Source of the DNA: Platerodrilus igneus
Taxonomy: Eukaryota; Arthropoda; Insecta; Coleoptera; Lycidae
Direction of reading: 5' to 3'
DNA: 64,000 nucleotides
Assembly (NCBI GenBank): GCA_036346225.1
Contig: JARFIW010001739.1
Location: 12,131,001-12,195,000 of the forward strand
The notes under the pieces were generated by a model. That model searched no databases and had not been told where the DNA came from. It saw only the letters and a list, made by a program, of their open reading frames with translations. Made by a program: the position numbers and the translations under genes. This document shows positions 35,061 through 47,528 of this stretch, piece after piece (the stretch's first letter is position 1; every line of letters starts with the position of its first letter).

Positions 35061-35700
35061 ACGAAAAAGTAAATGTACTTAAACCCGATGATTATACGCA
35101 ACTACTTGTATTGTGTTTTGCAATATTCTCAGCCAAAGAAGTAATTGTAATTAAACCCGATGATCATTATAAACAACTACAGGTGTTGGTTTTGCAAAAT
35201 TGTTAACAAACGTTGATTGTGCGAAAGGATTTACTGGAGAACTATCAATTCGGAAAATGTCTAAGTGTTGAGGAATGCATGGTTGCCACAGGCTGCTTAA
35301 CCCCCTTTGCATACAACTGAATCTCGGTGAAATAGGGCACATGATTAGCAAACAACAGAGGAGAAACGGAACTGTATCTAAGCTGTAGGAATTTCAGGGA
35401 ACAGTGTAGGATAGCTCAGAATAATTATAAGTGTAGGTACGCGTTCAAAACAGAGAACTTAATGACGAAAAAAATAATTACACTTAAATCTGATGATTAT
35501 TACAATCAACTACAGGTGTAGGTTTTGAAATATTCGCAACTAACGTTGCTGGTACGAAAGGATATATTGGAAAAATATAATTCAACAAATGCTCAAGTGT
35601 TGGGAAATCTTGGTGCCGCAGGCTGCTTAACCCTCTCACATACCACTGAATGTTGGAGAAGTAGGGTATATATTTGTAAATAATAGAAGGGGAACCAAAC
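35061..35700 (+). repeat. LINE A tail modules, second locus
   Basis: Same order as 6206-7040: spacer with CACAGGCTGCTTAACCCCC (about 35290), short LINE end with AGGTACGCGTTCAAAAC (about 35436), second spacer with GCCGCAGGCTGCTTAACCC. Within the first spacer a ~95 bp piece (ACTTAAACCCGATGATTAT) is itself duplicated. Confidence 0.75.
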
Positions 35701-36190
35701 TGCATAAGCAGCAGTCGCTGTTCAAAGACAACAAACATAGAAATAAGAAAAAAATTGTTGAAAGCATATGTGTGGAGCACAGCACAGTACGTCTATGAAA
35801 TAGGGGCAGTAAGAAAAGCGGACAGAAAAAGATATAAACCTTTTGGAATGTTGTGCTTTAAATGTATAAGGATGATAGCATCGAAAGACAAATTTAATAA
35901 CAAAGAGGTTATAGAAATGGTAGGGGAATAAAGATATCTGTGGAAAACAAAAAAAAATAGGAGAAATAGAAGGGCAGGATACGTTCTATGGCATTTTGGA
36001 GAATAGTGCGGGATATATTACAAGCAGAGCTAGGAAGAAATAGTTAGAAGTAGACCTAGATCAGACTATTGCTTGCAGATAATGAAAGATGCAGACTGAA
36101 AATTTCAGTGAAAAGTGTAAATTAGCTCAGAATAGGAAACAATGAAGGTAAGCGTCTAACCATTTCCAGAACTGAAGACCTAATGATGAT
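35701..36190 (+). mobile_element. LINE A 3' fragment, second locus
   Basis: Parallel to 7041-7522: CATATGTGTGGAGCACAGCA, GGATGATAGCATCGAAAGAC, ending CAGAACTGAAGACCTAATGATGAT. Confidence 0.8.
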
Positions 36191-36283
36191 AAAGTTTATA
36201 TTCTTTAAAATATGTCGAGCCAGAAATGAGTATCTCTTATCTAAATTACTGATTGCAACACTTTTAATAACTTATTTATAATA

Positions 36284-37777
36284 TACACTGGCGTGCAAGA
36301 ACATTGGGGTAAGATATAGTTATGATATCTTTCTGAAATTTGTTTTTCGAGAAATGTTATCTGCCATATTTGTTGTCTGTCATGCATTATCACCGTAGTT
36401 ACCACTTCTTTAATGTCGCGTGCATCTGTTCTAATTAAAATTCACGTTTAGGTACCATGTTTTGAAGTTTGCGTTGATTTCTCTCTGTTGAACCTACCAG
36501 CTAGACGGTGTAGCGTTTGTGGTAATTATTGCATTTGTAATAAAGCCCTTAGATTTTATTGTTGTGGTAAGAATTGAAGAGTTGATACATGATGAATATA
36601 AGAATTGTTGATTAGAGCCTTTGTGCTGTACAAAATATATGCCAACGCTATGAAGAAACTTTCCTGATAACCAGAAGACTAGAGTCTGGGCGAAAATGAG
36701 TTATCACCCAAAGAAATGACCGATTTTTGGTGTCCGCCAGCTTGCGGAATAGAACAGTTTCTGCTGTTTTGCTGAGAAATCAACTCCAAGAGGTTAGAGA
36801 TGTAAACATTAGTGAATGGACTGTTACGAAAAAACTTCGCATTGCTGGATTGTCTTTTAGAAGGATGGCTACAGGCAACGTCGGCATCTAGTTGCAAACT
36901 TAAATTTTGCTCGGACAGACGTTTCATGAGTTAGTGAGAACTGGAGCAAGGTAGTGTTTCAGACAAAACGCGGTTTTGCTTCACTGGGTCAGACGGATGT
37001 CGGTGGTATGGAGAATACCCGGAAAAAGATGCGCTCAAGCTTGGATTAACAAGCGTCTACCACATGACCGTAGGTCTACTATCGTTTGAGCAACAATCAG
37101 TTCACAATCACTCACAGAGTTGGTTTTCATACAAAATGGTTCTCTGACAGCTCACGGGTACATTATGAAGTTGCTAAAAGATTATGTTGTGCCTTTCATA
37201 ATTATTATGGACGATCGTGACTTTCTTATGCACGTTACTGCTAAACCTCGCACAGCTAGGGTTGTGGGAGAATATCTGTATGATTATAATCTACACGTTA
37301 TGATTGACTAGCTCTCAATCCGAACACGAATCTCATTGAACATGTCCAGGATAAGTTGTGACGTCGTATTTGCAAGCATACACCAGCACTACGAACTGCC
37401 CAGAAACTGAGGGAGTTACTATCGGATGAATGGAATAACATCGACCGGAATGTAATCCTTAACTTAATTCAAGGTATGCTTCTTCAACTTCAAGCAGTTA
37501 TTATCGCAAGAGGAGGGAATACACATTATTAGTGAGTGTTTTTTATTTTTTAGTCCCATATTGATTTTATGTCGAATTTCGTTTAAAATGTAAATTTCTT
37601 GCTCTGACACATTAAATTGAAACCAAAAAGTATGTTTTGCAATTCATCATTGAATGTTTAATTGATCTACAAAGTATGATACAATCGTTTACAATTGGCT
37701 AGTATAAGCTTAAAACAGAAAATTCCGCAAAGATATAATAACTACAGGTTGGCCTCAATTTTTTTCTAGCTAGTGTA
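36284..37777 (+). mobile_element. Tc1-family transposon, decayed
   Basis: Left end TATACACTGGCGTGCAAGAA (36282) and right end, inverted, TATACACTAGCTAGAAAAAA (closing at 37779), both next to TA. About 1.5 kb, normal for Tc1. It encloses one broken transposase. Confidence 0.82.
36450..37532 (+). pseudogene. Tc1 transposase relic
   Basis: The paired-type DNA-binding region survives as RYEETFLITRRLESG (about 36655) and RNDRFLVSASLRNRTVSAVL (about 36713), then ISEWTVTKKLRIAGLSFRRM. The catalytic region includes the first-Asp strand, here damaged, and ELVFIQNGSLTAHGYI (about 37120). DRDFLMHVTAKPRTARVVGEY aligns with the usual MHDNARPHTA block, so the Asp is lost (HVTA). The LNPNLIEHVQD-like region follows, and the protein closes with EWNNIDRNVI and AVIIARGGNTHY before TAG at 37530. 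Several stops and shifts. Confidence 0.87.
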
Positions 37778-38640
37778 TAAAAAGTTAACACACGTTGAAA
37801 CGTGTAAGGTTTTTATTTTTCTTTACGCATAAAAATTGCAAATAGATTTGGTTTTAAGTCGCTTTATACGCCACATACCCAGTATTATATTTTGTTATTT
37901 CCTATCAATTCGAAGTTGTAAGTTAATGCACATTTCAAAACAAATGTTAGCTTTCGTAGTTGAATTCATCGAAAACAAGGTAATAAATATTAACATTGAA
38001 GCGAAATGCTGCATTTACAACTAGATTTGGACGCTGCTGTTTTGTACAGTGATAAAACTGCATAAGCAAAATCTGACACATGTTTGTTATGTCCTAGACT
38101 TGCGTTGCTAGAGTTGTCGTCCAATTGCAGCAGTTGTTCGTTGGCCTTTTTCTAAGAAACACGCAAATGAGATTGACCGCGAGCAACGGAGAATCGCTCT
38201 AAAATTTATTCGTGTGAGTGTTTGAATAAACAAACACGGCGCGTTGGAGTAGTCAATTCAAAATGGTTAAAAATTTTGATCTACTTTAAGTAATTAGAGT
38301 TTAGAGTTAGTCCAAAGGTCTCCTTAAGGTCCCTCATTACGGATTATAATTTCATCTTGATTGGCTAATAATAAAATTGGATAATAAAATTAAATACCCC
38401 TTGTGAACATAGTAAACCATCTTTTACTGCAAAGAAAAGCTGATGTGTACATGACAACGTAAAAAGACAAATTCAAAACAGTGCTTTAAATTAATTTGGC
38501 AGAACAAAAAAATTACTTGAAAAAAGTGCAATAAAAAAACTAATGATCTGGACAAGCTTTTAAATATACTAAAAATGAATTACCTATTAAGTCAACAAAC
38601 AAATAGATTAAAATGTTTACAATTCCAGCTTCCTTAATAT
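37778..38640. other. no gene seen
   Basis: AT-rich spacer. Confidence 0.5.
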
Positions 38641-38649
38641 GATCTAGAA

Positions 38650-40640
38650 ATAAAAGAACAAACAGTTTCAACGCATCTTAGTATTCTGTTCGTAAGGCTC
38701 AAAAGCTGTTCAAGGACGAGGGTTTTTTAGCAGAACCAAATTATAGACATGAAAAACCTCAGTCCTGAAACTACTAAACTGCTAAAAAAATTTTTATGAG
38801 AGTGATGAATATTCTAGAATTTTTCCAGGATAAAGCATGTAGTGAGTATAGAAGAAAAAAGAATACGAGTGAAAACGTTCGATTTTATGCAACCTTAGTG
38901 AACTACACTCAAAGTTTAAACAGGAATACCCTAACTTGAAAATAGGCCTTTCAATAATTTAATTCTCTGTTACCTAAGTGGTGCGTTTTGACTAGTGCCA
39001 GTGGCACACACTTAGTGTGTGTATGCACAACACTCAAAACGTTATTTTATTGATTCACGGAGCAAGTACTGAAAAGGATTCATCATCATTAAGTCTTTAG
39101 TTCTGGAACTGGTTAGACGCGTACCATCATTGTTTCCTATTCTGAACTAACCTACACATTTCCGCAAAATTTGTACAGTCTATATCTATCACTATTTAAT
39201 CTAGGTCTGCATCTACCTTTTTTTCCTATCTCTGCTTGTAATATATCCCATACTATTCCCCAAAAATGCTTTCGAACGTATTCTGCCCTTCTATTTCTCC
39301 TATCTTTTTCCACAGATATCCTTGTTTCCTTAAAAGAATTACAAACATTTTATGTTGTTATATTTTATGTAAGGGAGGAAGAAGAGAATGTATGCTGAGG
39401 CATTGGAACAAATGCCCATCAAAAGATAACCTTGTTCAATTTTTACAGTCAGAATTTGAGGACCACGATGATAAAGACCTCGTCGAGTACAGTCAACTTG
39501 TTTCGACTGATTGAACTGAAATGATGCGGTGTTCTAGCTCAGTTGATGAGTTTATCGATAAATTAAAAGAAAAACTAAAAGAGTTAATATCTCATTCGTA
39601 CATTTTCTAAATCACAACCTTTGTTCTTAAAAATTTAAAGGCAGCAGCCTTCCCAAATACAACTGGTATCTCAATGGATTTTAGTAAAAACTGCTTTCAC
39701 AACACAGGAAGAAGTTCAATGTTACCACTGAACCTCAGATTCGTGCACTATTCACAGCATGGTTGCAAGTAATGGAAAATTGATTTTATTGCTTTGTATC
39801 ATTTCTGATGACCTTAAACATGACGTGAGTATGGTATATGAGATCCAAAAAACTGTAATCTCCTTTTTGAATGACAACTTCCCGCATGCGACAAACATTC
39901 ATTACTTCAGCTACGATTGTGCTGGACAATATAAAAATAAATACAACTTTATAAATCTGTGTCTGTATGAGAAAGACTTGAAGCTCAAAACTCACAGGTA
40001 ATTTTTTGCAACCAGTTACGGTAAAACAGAATGTGACAGAATAGGGGGTACTGTGTAACATCTAACTAGAAAGGGAAGTCTTCAATGACATTTGGACCGA
40101 CAAATAATAACAACAAACCATCTTTTCGAGTTTTGCAAAAACAACACTACAAATATTAACTTCAAATTTATTTCTAAAGGAGAATTTGATTAAACTCGCC
40201 TGAATTTGGAAAGTTGCTTCAAAGATGTTGAAACTCTTCCAGGATCAAGATCTTTTCACACCTTTCAGCGAATAGATAAATTTGGAATGATTCAAGCTAG
40301 AACAATTAGTAATGATGAAACACCAGCTTTTATTTTCAACTTATGTAACAAGCTGCAAACTTTATCCATGAAAATAGAAGATTTATGTCCTGGATGTTTC
40401 ATTGCTTGTATCTATGACTATTTGTGGCGTTTTGGTATGGTGATTGACGTAAATGCAGAAGAAGGTGTCATTGTAAAGTTTTTACATTTTCATGGACCAT
40501 CAGCATCATTTTACTGACCACAGAGGAAAGATGCATGAGCGGTACCACATCACCCATCTTATTGCAATCGTGCAACCTCCCAAAACAATGACTGGAAGAA
40601 TTAATCAAATCTCTCAGAAACGCATTATATATGTTTAATC
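38650..40640 (+). pseudogene. degraded copy of an unnamed arthropod-expanded protein family
   Basis: Pieces follow each other in changing frames with no sign of introns: VRKAQKLFKDEGFLAEPNY (about 38690); KKFYESDEYSRIFPG (about 38790); LCNLSELHSKFKQEYPNLKI (38890); ASGTHLVCVCTTLKT (about 38998); HWNKCPSKDNLVQFL (39405); YFSYDCAGQYKNKYNFINLC (about 39903); FFATSYGKTECDRIGGTV (about 40003); SRSFHTFQRI (about 40248); and FHGPSASFYWPQRKD to VQPPKTMTGRI (40490-40600). I recognise the pattern (SDGxAxQYKN, HGKxxCDGIGGTVKR) from large uncharacterised families in insects and other invertebrates; the biochemical role is unknown. A LINE A tail splits it at 39081-39330. It probably derives from a mobile element or a retrocopy. 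Confidence 0.7.
39081..39330 (-). mobile_element. LINE A 3' tail inserted in the 38650-40640 pseudogene
   Basis: In plus orientation it runs CATCATCATTAAGTCTTTAG to CACAGATATCCTTGTTTCCT, a 5'-truncated LINE end with an ATG-repeat tail. Flanks GAAAAGGATT (39071-39080) and TAAAAGAATT (39331-39340) match at 8 of 10 positions, a possible decayed target duplication. It interrupts the coding relic between ...GASTEK and the HWNKCPS block. Confidence 0.8.
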
Positions 40641-41329
40641 CAGTTTTTAAAAAATTTGGAGTAAATTCTACGTCTATGTGGTGGAGTTTGAAATATTTTT
40701 CATAATGAGTTTTGTAAAATTTTCCATTCCGATAAGTATTATAAGCATGCACTTTGTAATTAAAATTTTTGTCTTTATTAATTTGCTTTAAAAGCCTGTT
40801 CTATCAAGCTAAGTTTGTAATTTTAGATAGTGATTACTTTTTATAGCATTTAAAGTGGCATGGGTGTATTTAAACAAAATGAAAAAACTTTAATTTAATA
40901 TATTGCCATCAAAAACTTTAATTGAACAATTTTTTGTCTATGAAAAAAAATAAACGAGTTGCAAAACCATTAATTTTATTTTTTCATGTGGTAGTATATA
41001 TCTTTTGGAATAATAATAATAAAAAACTTTTGTGATTATTCTTTTCTTCTTGGATGATATTCCACTCAGCGTAGAACTCCACATTTCATTAAAAAAAATT
41101 TCATTTCAACATTTCAGGGTTTCTTCAGACTATTTGTAGATACTTTATGGTTCATTCAAAAATTTTAGCAGGGTGTTAAAAATAAATCATTTGAGATAGA
41201 TATAAATATTTTATATCCTTAGTTATATCCATCAAGGAAGCAAACATGCCAAGTTTCATTAAAATCTGAGATCATGGGTGGCAGTCAAGGTTGGGTAAAG
41301 CTGACATGGAATGGCACGGTTTCCGAGCA
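40641..41329. other. no gene seen
   Basis: AT-rich, no recognisable element. Confidence 0.5.
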
Positions 41330-42560
41330 ATGTTCGCCAATTTTAAATTGTCAACTGCATACTCTAGATTTACAAACTTTATATAAACCCTTTCTCCTTT
41401 TTCTATTGTTTTCTCCACTATCATCCTTAAAGCTAAAACGGTCAGTCATGTTACCCTGTTTTGCCTAAATCCTAATGATCTTCTCCTAGTATTTCTTCAG
41501 TCCGTTTTTCAATTCGTCTTTCTACAATTCTAGTTAATATTTTTGACACGTGTGCTGTCAGACTTAATGTTCCAAACTTTTACATATATACACACCCCTT
41601 TTTTTTGGTGTAGTGACTATGTTGTTAAGTTTTAAATCTGTCGGTATCTCGCCTGCCCCAAACATATAGCTTACTAGTTGGGAAGATTCATTCCTGTTAC
41701 TGCTTGTCCAGCGAATTCTACAATTTCTACTTACACTTCCCTATACCCGGTGCCTTATTCTTTTGAAACTCTTTAATGCTAATTCAAACTCATCTCTAAG
41801 TACACAATAACCTAAGTCATATTTTTCAAGGTCTGATTTCTATTCCTGTGTTTCTAGTTACTGTCCTGTATATAAGTTCCCTATATATTTTTGCCATCCA
41901 TCCACTTTCTCGGTATTTTCTATTAGGGTGTCTCCTTTCGCGTTCTTTACATTTTTGCTACAGGGCTTTATATCCTACAAATTCATTCTAAAGCTTTGTC
42001 TACCTTTTTGTATTTCCATCATAGTTTGTACCTCTTTACACTTTTCTTCAATCCTTTCTTGCATTTGCAAATAATTTCCCATTTTATGGCTGTGTATCTC
42101 TTTCCTGCTTTGTCTGGTCTGTATTTGTATTTTCACTTTTCTTCTATGAAATTCAGAACATTTTTTGTCTCCCATGATTTCTTAGTTTATTCATACTTAT
42201 TCCCCATTATGTCTCTGACCACAATGACTCAACTGAATTTTAAGTTATTCCATTGCGATTTTCCTTCCTTGGAATCAGACATTTTCCCGATGTCTTTCAA
42301 TAATTTGTTTGACTTTTTTCGTATTTTTTGTGGGCATCTTTATCTTTCGGTTTCTCAAAATGAAAGTGCTTCTTTCCATTCCCTCTTTTAGCTTTTTTAA
42401 TTTAAGCGCGGTTGTCATAATTACAGGTTGCGGTCAGTGTCTATGTCTGCTTCTCGGTAGCTTCTACAGTCTTTTACTTGATTCCTAAACCGTTATTTAA
42501 CAAGAATGTAATATATTTAATATCTCCATATGCCTTCTGGCACTTTCGACGTGTATAGTC
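41330..42560 (-). mobile_element. LINE A internal fragment (endonuclease C-terminus to RT)
   Basis: On the minus strand, right to left: endonuclease end (YTSKVPEGIWRY, CRSYREADIDTD near 42450), linker, then RT up to motif A at about 41345 (FVNLEYAVDN in place of FVDLEKAFDN), where it stops. It lacks both the 5' part and the 3' end, so it was cut by rearrangement rather than by ordinary 5' truncation. Frameshifts are numerous. Confidence 0.83.
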
Positions 42561-43055
42561 TTCTAGCATTATTACGTTTTTTTAAGGTTATTTAAGCTTA
42601 TTTAAGATTATTGTATAAGTCAGGTTTAAGAGACTTTTAAAAATTCCAGCTTATTAATATTGTAATGCAGACGTACGTGAAAACTACACAAAGTTTTGGT
42701 TCTTGCGGAAAGTCCTGTTATCAGCTTATCTTTCTGGTCTGAGAACATGCAACGTTGGCATTTCGCACGTCTTGTATGGTGTTGTACCCACTAATGGGGA
42801 TAAACATTTTCGTGGGAAGTGAATGCATCGAAACAAAGGACTCGACTACCGACGTCCCTCGAGTGTTGACGTGTGAGTATTGCTTCGACTTATCGGCAAG
42901 TGATTCCTCCCTTCCGTACCTATTGTATTGTTCATCGCATATCATATCGGCACTTCGTCACAAAGGGCTACAGCCAGGTAAACACTGGTACAACAGCACG
43001 CCACCACGAAATCCCTATAAAACTGTTGAAGCCGCTGCATCAGGAGCAAAATACC
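42561..43055. other. moderately G+C-rich spacer, no gene recognised
   Basis: The open runs on both strands (for example 42721-42945 minus) match nothing I know. CAG followed by GTAAAC at 42979 could be a splice donor, but nothing else supports an exon. Confidence 0.35.
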
Positions 43056-43353
43056 CTACATGTGATTCTCCAATGCTCCACCCGAAGGTACTACATTGGT
43101 CAGGAAGCGAATTTTTTTTACCTGAAAAATTTGGAATTTTACCAAACCCTTGCTGTTCCAAGCAAGGTAGGGATTTTTAACGTGCGTGACAACACACACA
43201 CAGGACCTCCATTTTACCTCTTATCCGAACAAGAGCGTATTTTTATCAAAAATGTTCGTCTTACATTTTTCAAGCGGACGGTGTCGGAATTCGAACTTGG
43301 GACTTTGGGCGTAGTAGTCACAAGCATACCAACCTCACCACGAACCCGCCCGC
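43056..43353 (-). mobile_element. tRNA-derived SINE, copy 2, full-length head
   Basis: Sense strand (minus) begins GCGGGCGGGTTCGTGGTGAG. The A-box region GTGGTGAGGTTGGTATGC lies at 43324-43341 and the B box AGTTCGAATTCC at 43286-43297, spaced as in a tRNA, so RNA polymerase III transcription is expected. The body includes the shared CACGCACGTTAAAAATCCCT. Near-repeats AGCAAAATACC (43045-43055) and AGCAAGATACC (43354-43364) look like a target duplication with one change. Confidence 0.87.
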
Positions 43354-43364
43354 AGCAAGATACC

Positions 43365-44127
43365 GCGAGGAAGTGTTAGTTATAATAACTTAACCACGCA
43401 TTAGGTGTTACATGCCAATCGGCATGTATCACGTTAGATTTAATTTGTAAATAAATTGCCGCGTATTTTTAAATGCATACGTCAATTTCCGTCATCCCTG
43501 ATATCCGCATCTGCGCAAAAGGATGCGGAGTGCGCGCGTGGTGTTAAAAGACACCATTAAGTTATGAGCCCTCGATGAAGCAACAACTATCTTGAGTAGT
43601 GGCGTGTCTTTTCTTTTTAGGGATGTAGGTTCCTTGTAACTTTATCTTTTGTTGTACCTGGTACCTTAATTCCTGTCATTCCCCTACGGGTACAGAAGCT
43701 ACAGGAAGGACGGATGGTAATTTGATTCAACATGGGTAACTGTGAACCTAACCTGCAATTCACCGTTGTGTCCTGAGATGAATTTCCGAGATGCCACCAC
43801 GGTAGTAATTTGTTTTGATTTAAATTGTGCTTGCAAATTGACTTAAAAAGAGGTTGTATCATTTTTAAAACGTGTTCGGTATCAGTTACAATATGGCGGA
43901 TAAAATTGCCGCGTAATTATGCATTAAATTTTGACAATGACGTGTAGTTATCGTGAGTATAACAATTGCGCAGTATAACAATTGCCCGAAAGTGTAACAT
44001 AGGTTGCCTCATGGAATTTAACCTCCTAGTAAATTTGTTGTTATTAGCGGTGAATATTACTTTACCGAGCTCTAAATGAGGTGGTTTGAAGATATTTTAG
44101 CATGATGTTAAATTAATGTATTTGTGA
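43365..44127. other. no gene seen
   Basis: Contains the small palindrome CATGCCAATCGGCATG near 43411. No protein recognised. Confidence 0.4.
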
Positions 44128-44397
44128 TGCTTAAATTCTATCAGTCTATTTCTTCTGTCGTTTCTCCTGCCTAAACCAAATAAACTTAGGAGCGTTCCTT
44201 CCCTAACCTCACCTACCACTGCATTAAGATCTCTCGCACTTATTACGTTTTCATGTCCTTAAACGAATCTTAGTATGTGTTAGTTATCTTGGTATATCGC
44301 TTGTATTTCTTCCTTACTGTAGATAGAGTTGAGCATATAAACGTTTATCATTATCTTGTTGACCGATTTAAATTTTAATCTAACCACAATTTGTAAA
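44128..44397 (-). pseudogene. LINE A endonuclease fragment
   Basis: Minus strand: VVRLKFKSVNKIMINVYMLN and SKEEIQAIYQDN, then RDLNAVVGE (equivalent to GDFNAMVG) and SLFGLGRRNDRRNRLIEF. It corresponds to about 270 bp of the endonuclease domain; both ends are missing. The D of GDFN is kept, but the neighbouring residues have changed. Confidence 0.75.
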
Positions 44398-47300
44398 ATG
44401 CACGACATGGAAAGACTAGCTTCGCCATTCGTCGCATCCTTAGCCACCGACCGCATTGAATTTTTCAAAAAATTTCTCTCTGTATCAGCCGCATCTACAA
44501 ACAGAGCGCTAGCTTTCTTGAGTACGTTATAGTAATCCTGGATATGTGTATTTATGTTGCATTCACAAAAGCTTCAAAGCCACCTTCCTGACACACACAA
44601 CTTCCATTCAGTCAAACGTCCACGTCATCTTCTCGAAAAATCCTAGACGCCGACTGCATTGCGCAAATTGCAGCACGAAGTGTAATCACTAGTTCTGTCA
44701 TGATGCAAAGGGTATTGTAACTCATTTCTTAATTAATAAGCATAAACTTGCGTTATTAAACGGTTTTTTTATATATTATTTGTCTACTTCTGTATAAAGG
44801 CAACCTTATTTGAAGTGAATTGCGCCTGTCATAGATTAATTGTAGCTCAGGACGTATATTAAATGTTACCTTTTTCTAAAATATACTCTTCTCTAGGGAG
44901 CGGACATAATTTAAATGTTTAGGTGAGAGTTTCTAACTTTTAAGATAATTCTTTCCAAATGGTCGTAACGCCCTACATATAAATGTGCATATCTGGAAAT
45001 CGTTTTATTTAAGACCGACAATATTAAGGAAAGTCAGCTAAAGGATTTCAGGAATAAAGTTGGTTAAACCTTTTGTGTAAGTGAAAAATTTAGTACTAAA
45101 ACGATTGTAGGCACAGCCACAAAATAGCATACAGACCACTAAGATTACATCGAATACGATTTTTGTAAGCTATAGAGATCATTGTTATTTTCCTTTGGCG
45201 ATTTACTATCTGTTATTTTCTCGACTATGATACACTTTAATGTTTCTTACAAATCATGCTTATTAAAGAAATCATTACGTTCGAAATTAATGTTAGTTAC
45301 CTGAATTAAATCTACTAAGGAAACGTGACAATAAATAATGCACTAACGAGCTTTCAGTTGTTAGGGGTAGGTTCTATAAAAGGAAATGCAAATCTTTTAA
45401 GGGTATACAGATTTCAAGACCTTTACTGACACCTATCTGGGAAGGCCTTTGAACTTTCTGTCTTATGAAAAGCAGTTGAGTGTCAACCCACTTGGAAAGT
45501 CCTCAATAATTATTTGCTTGAAAAAGGGGTGTTTCGGGAGACGATTTGCTGACTTTTGCTGCAGATCAGAGGCTGATAGAGCTTTGCTTACACCTTTACT
45601 ACTCTTTTCTACTAGTCTACACAAATAATACAACATAACTCCACATATGGTACACACACTTGCTCATTCACATGTAATTTCTTGTTCAAATAAACCTGGT
45701 TCGATGGCAAATGCAGGTAAAAACATAAAAATAAAAAAAGAATTGTTTTCAGATGTCTATCTATTTTATCCTATTTTGAATAACACCGTTGTCATCTTTA
45801 GAGAACAAGGTTTGTAATTCTTAAAAGAAATTGGCAAACGAATTGCAGATAACACATAACAATAGAGTTACTAAATTTCTACTACAGAGAGTCGCCTTAA
45901 CAATTCAAAGAGGGAATGCTATTTCTGTTCTCGAAACAATTCCACCATCTAAAAGTTTTAATGAATTTTCTTTTTACCTTCAAAATCTTCCAATAATAAC
46001 ACATACACTAAAAATTATACAATTAATGAAAAGGATACTGTAAAGAGCTAATTAATAATCATGTATCAGATTTATATTGTTCAGATTTGATTAGCTGCCA
46101 CATAATGATAATAGTCCTCTTATTACAAACAAATTGCGAAAAAACGAAAATATATTCAGAACGGATGATACATAGAATAACAACAAAGTACTAAATGATT
46201 ATGTAGCCATAGATGCGACGACAATAGAGACAATTCACATTGATAATATTGAAACAACTTTTATTTTACAAATGACTGAAACGTTTTTTTTCTACATTAA
46301 GGCGCTAGAGAACAAAGTTTTTCGACAAAGCTAGGGGTCTATTCCTGGGTAGAGCAATGAGAAGTGGGGGGGGGGGGGGTCGAATTCTGTTTGCAAACCA
46401 AAGTTAAGCTAAATCAAATAGGCGCTACCATGTCCTGAGATAATGACGATAATTGCAAAGCACAGTTCTAAGGGCGGACGTGGAAACCCAAAGAACAAAT
46501 GATCGCCTTCGTTAACAAAAACCTGTTTTAACAAAATATAATATTGGCATCAAATTATTACTCAGAAAAATTTTGGCTTTATGTAATTAGATTTGATCGC
46601 TCTTGACCAAAATAAAAGTCTTAGATTTTGAACTAAATGTTTACTAAAAAAACTCTTTTAAAATATTGGAACTTGTAACAAAAAATGGTCATAATCAACT
46701 ACATCAAAATTAAAATCTTAACTTTTCTTTTTTTTTCATTAATCAACCGACTTTACTTTAAACATGAACTTGTTATACAAATTAAAGTGATAATGATTGG
46801 TAAGCATAACACAGTGAATTAAATTCTAACCTGGGCAGATCTTTTCAGGTAGATAACAAATTACTAGAACCTAACATAATGAGAATTTGAACTTTTAAAT
46901 TTACGTCTAATAATCTATGTATAGATAAAGCTGATCACAAAAATAGGCATGTTTGTTTAAATTGCATTACAGCTGCTCAAAGCATTTACTTTCAAGACAA
47001 CATCTGTCAACTGTACAAAATAGAAAAATATGAAGTCGAAAACCCATATTGAACTTATCGGCGGTTCATATGGAACAAAACATGTTATTTTAGAAAGCTA
47101 ATTCAACAAAATTTCGTTTTACAGCTTGTAAAACCAGCTCAACAATTAATTGAAGTTTACACAATTTACGTGTACTAAACATAAAAGCAAGTTAACGTGT
47201 TCTAAACTTTGAAACACATGCAAAAAAAAGATCTTATAGCTAATTACGAACCAAAAACTGCATTAGCCGCTTCACAACAAACTGAGACGGGATTTCCGTT

Positions 47301-47440
47301 CTTAAAGCAAAGTTAACAGCTTTTCTAATTTGAAACGACTCCATTCAAATTAACTTCTGGAATTCCTTATCAGACAAATTTCTTATTAGGCAAAGTTTAA
47401 ATCGACTGTTCCTAAATAACGGTAATTCTTTGGATCCTAG
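44398..47440. other. no gene seen
   Basis: AT-rich, with a G14 homopolymer at 46366-46379. No element recognised. Confidence 0.45.
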
Positions 47441-47441
47441 A

Positions 47442-47528
47442 TGACGAATTATATTCGTTCCATTCTTAATTGTCGAATTATATTTGTTGCATTCCACATT
47501 GTCGAATCATATCTCGTCGCATTATATT
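47442..47528 (+). repeat. 29 bp minisatellite, three units
   Basis: Units start at 47442, 47471 and 47500: variants of TGTCGAATTATATTTGTTGC followed by ATTCCACAT. A partial fourth follows. Confidence 0.75.

Noticed and set aside
41996..42391. 131-residue Phe-rich plus-strand frame
   Set aside because: Antisense of the LINE A linker region; same explanation.
42755..43379. Open frames of 141 and 168 residues
   Set aside because: They run through the SINE and its flanks, including target-duplication sequence, so they are chance frames.
43405..43430. Palindrome CATGCCAATCGGCATG as an operator-like site
   Set aside because: Short palindromes are expected by chance in 64 kb and no gene lies next to it.
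46366..46379. G14 run as a possible G-quadruplex element
   Set aside because: A single homopolymer with no neighbouring G-tracts is more likely a slippage product or assembly artefact.
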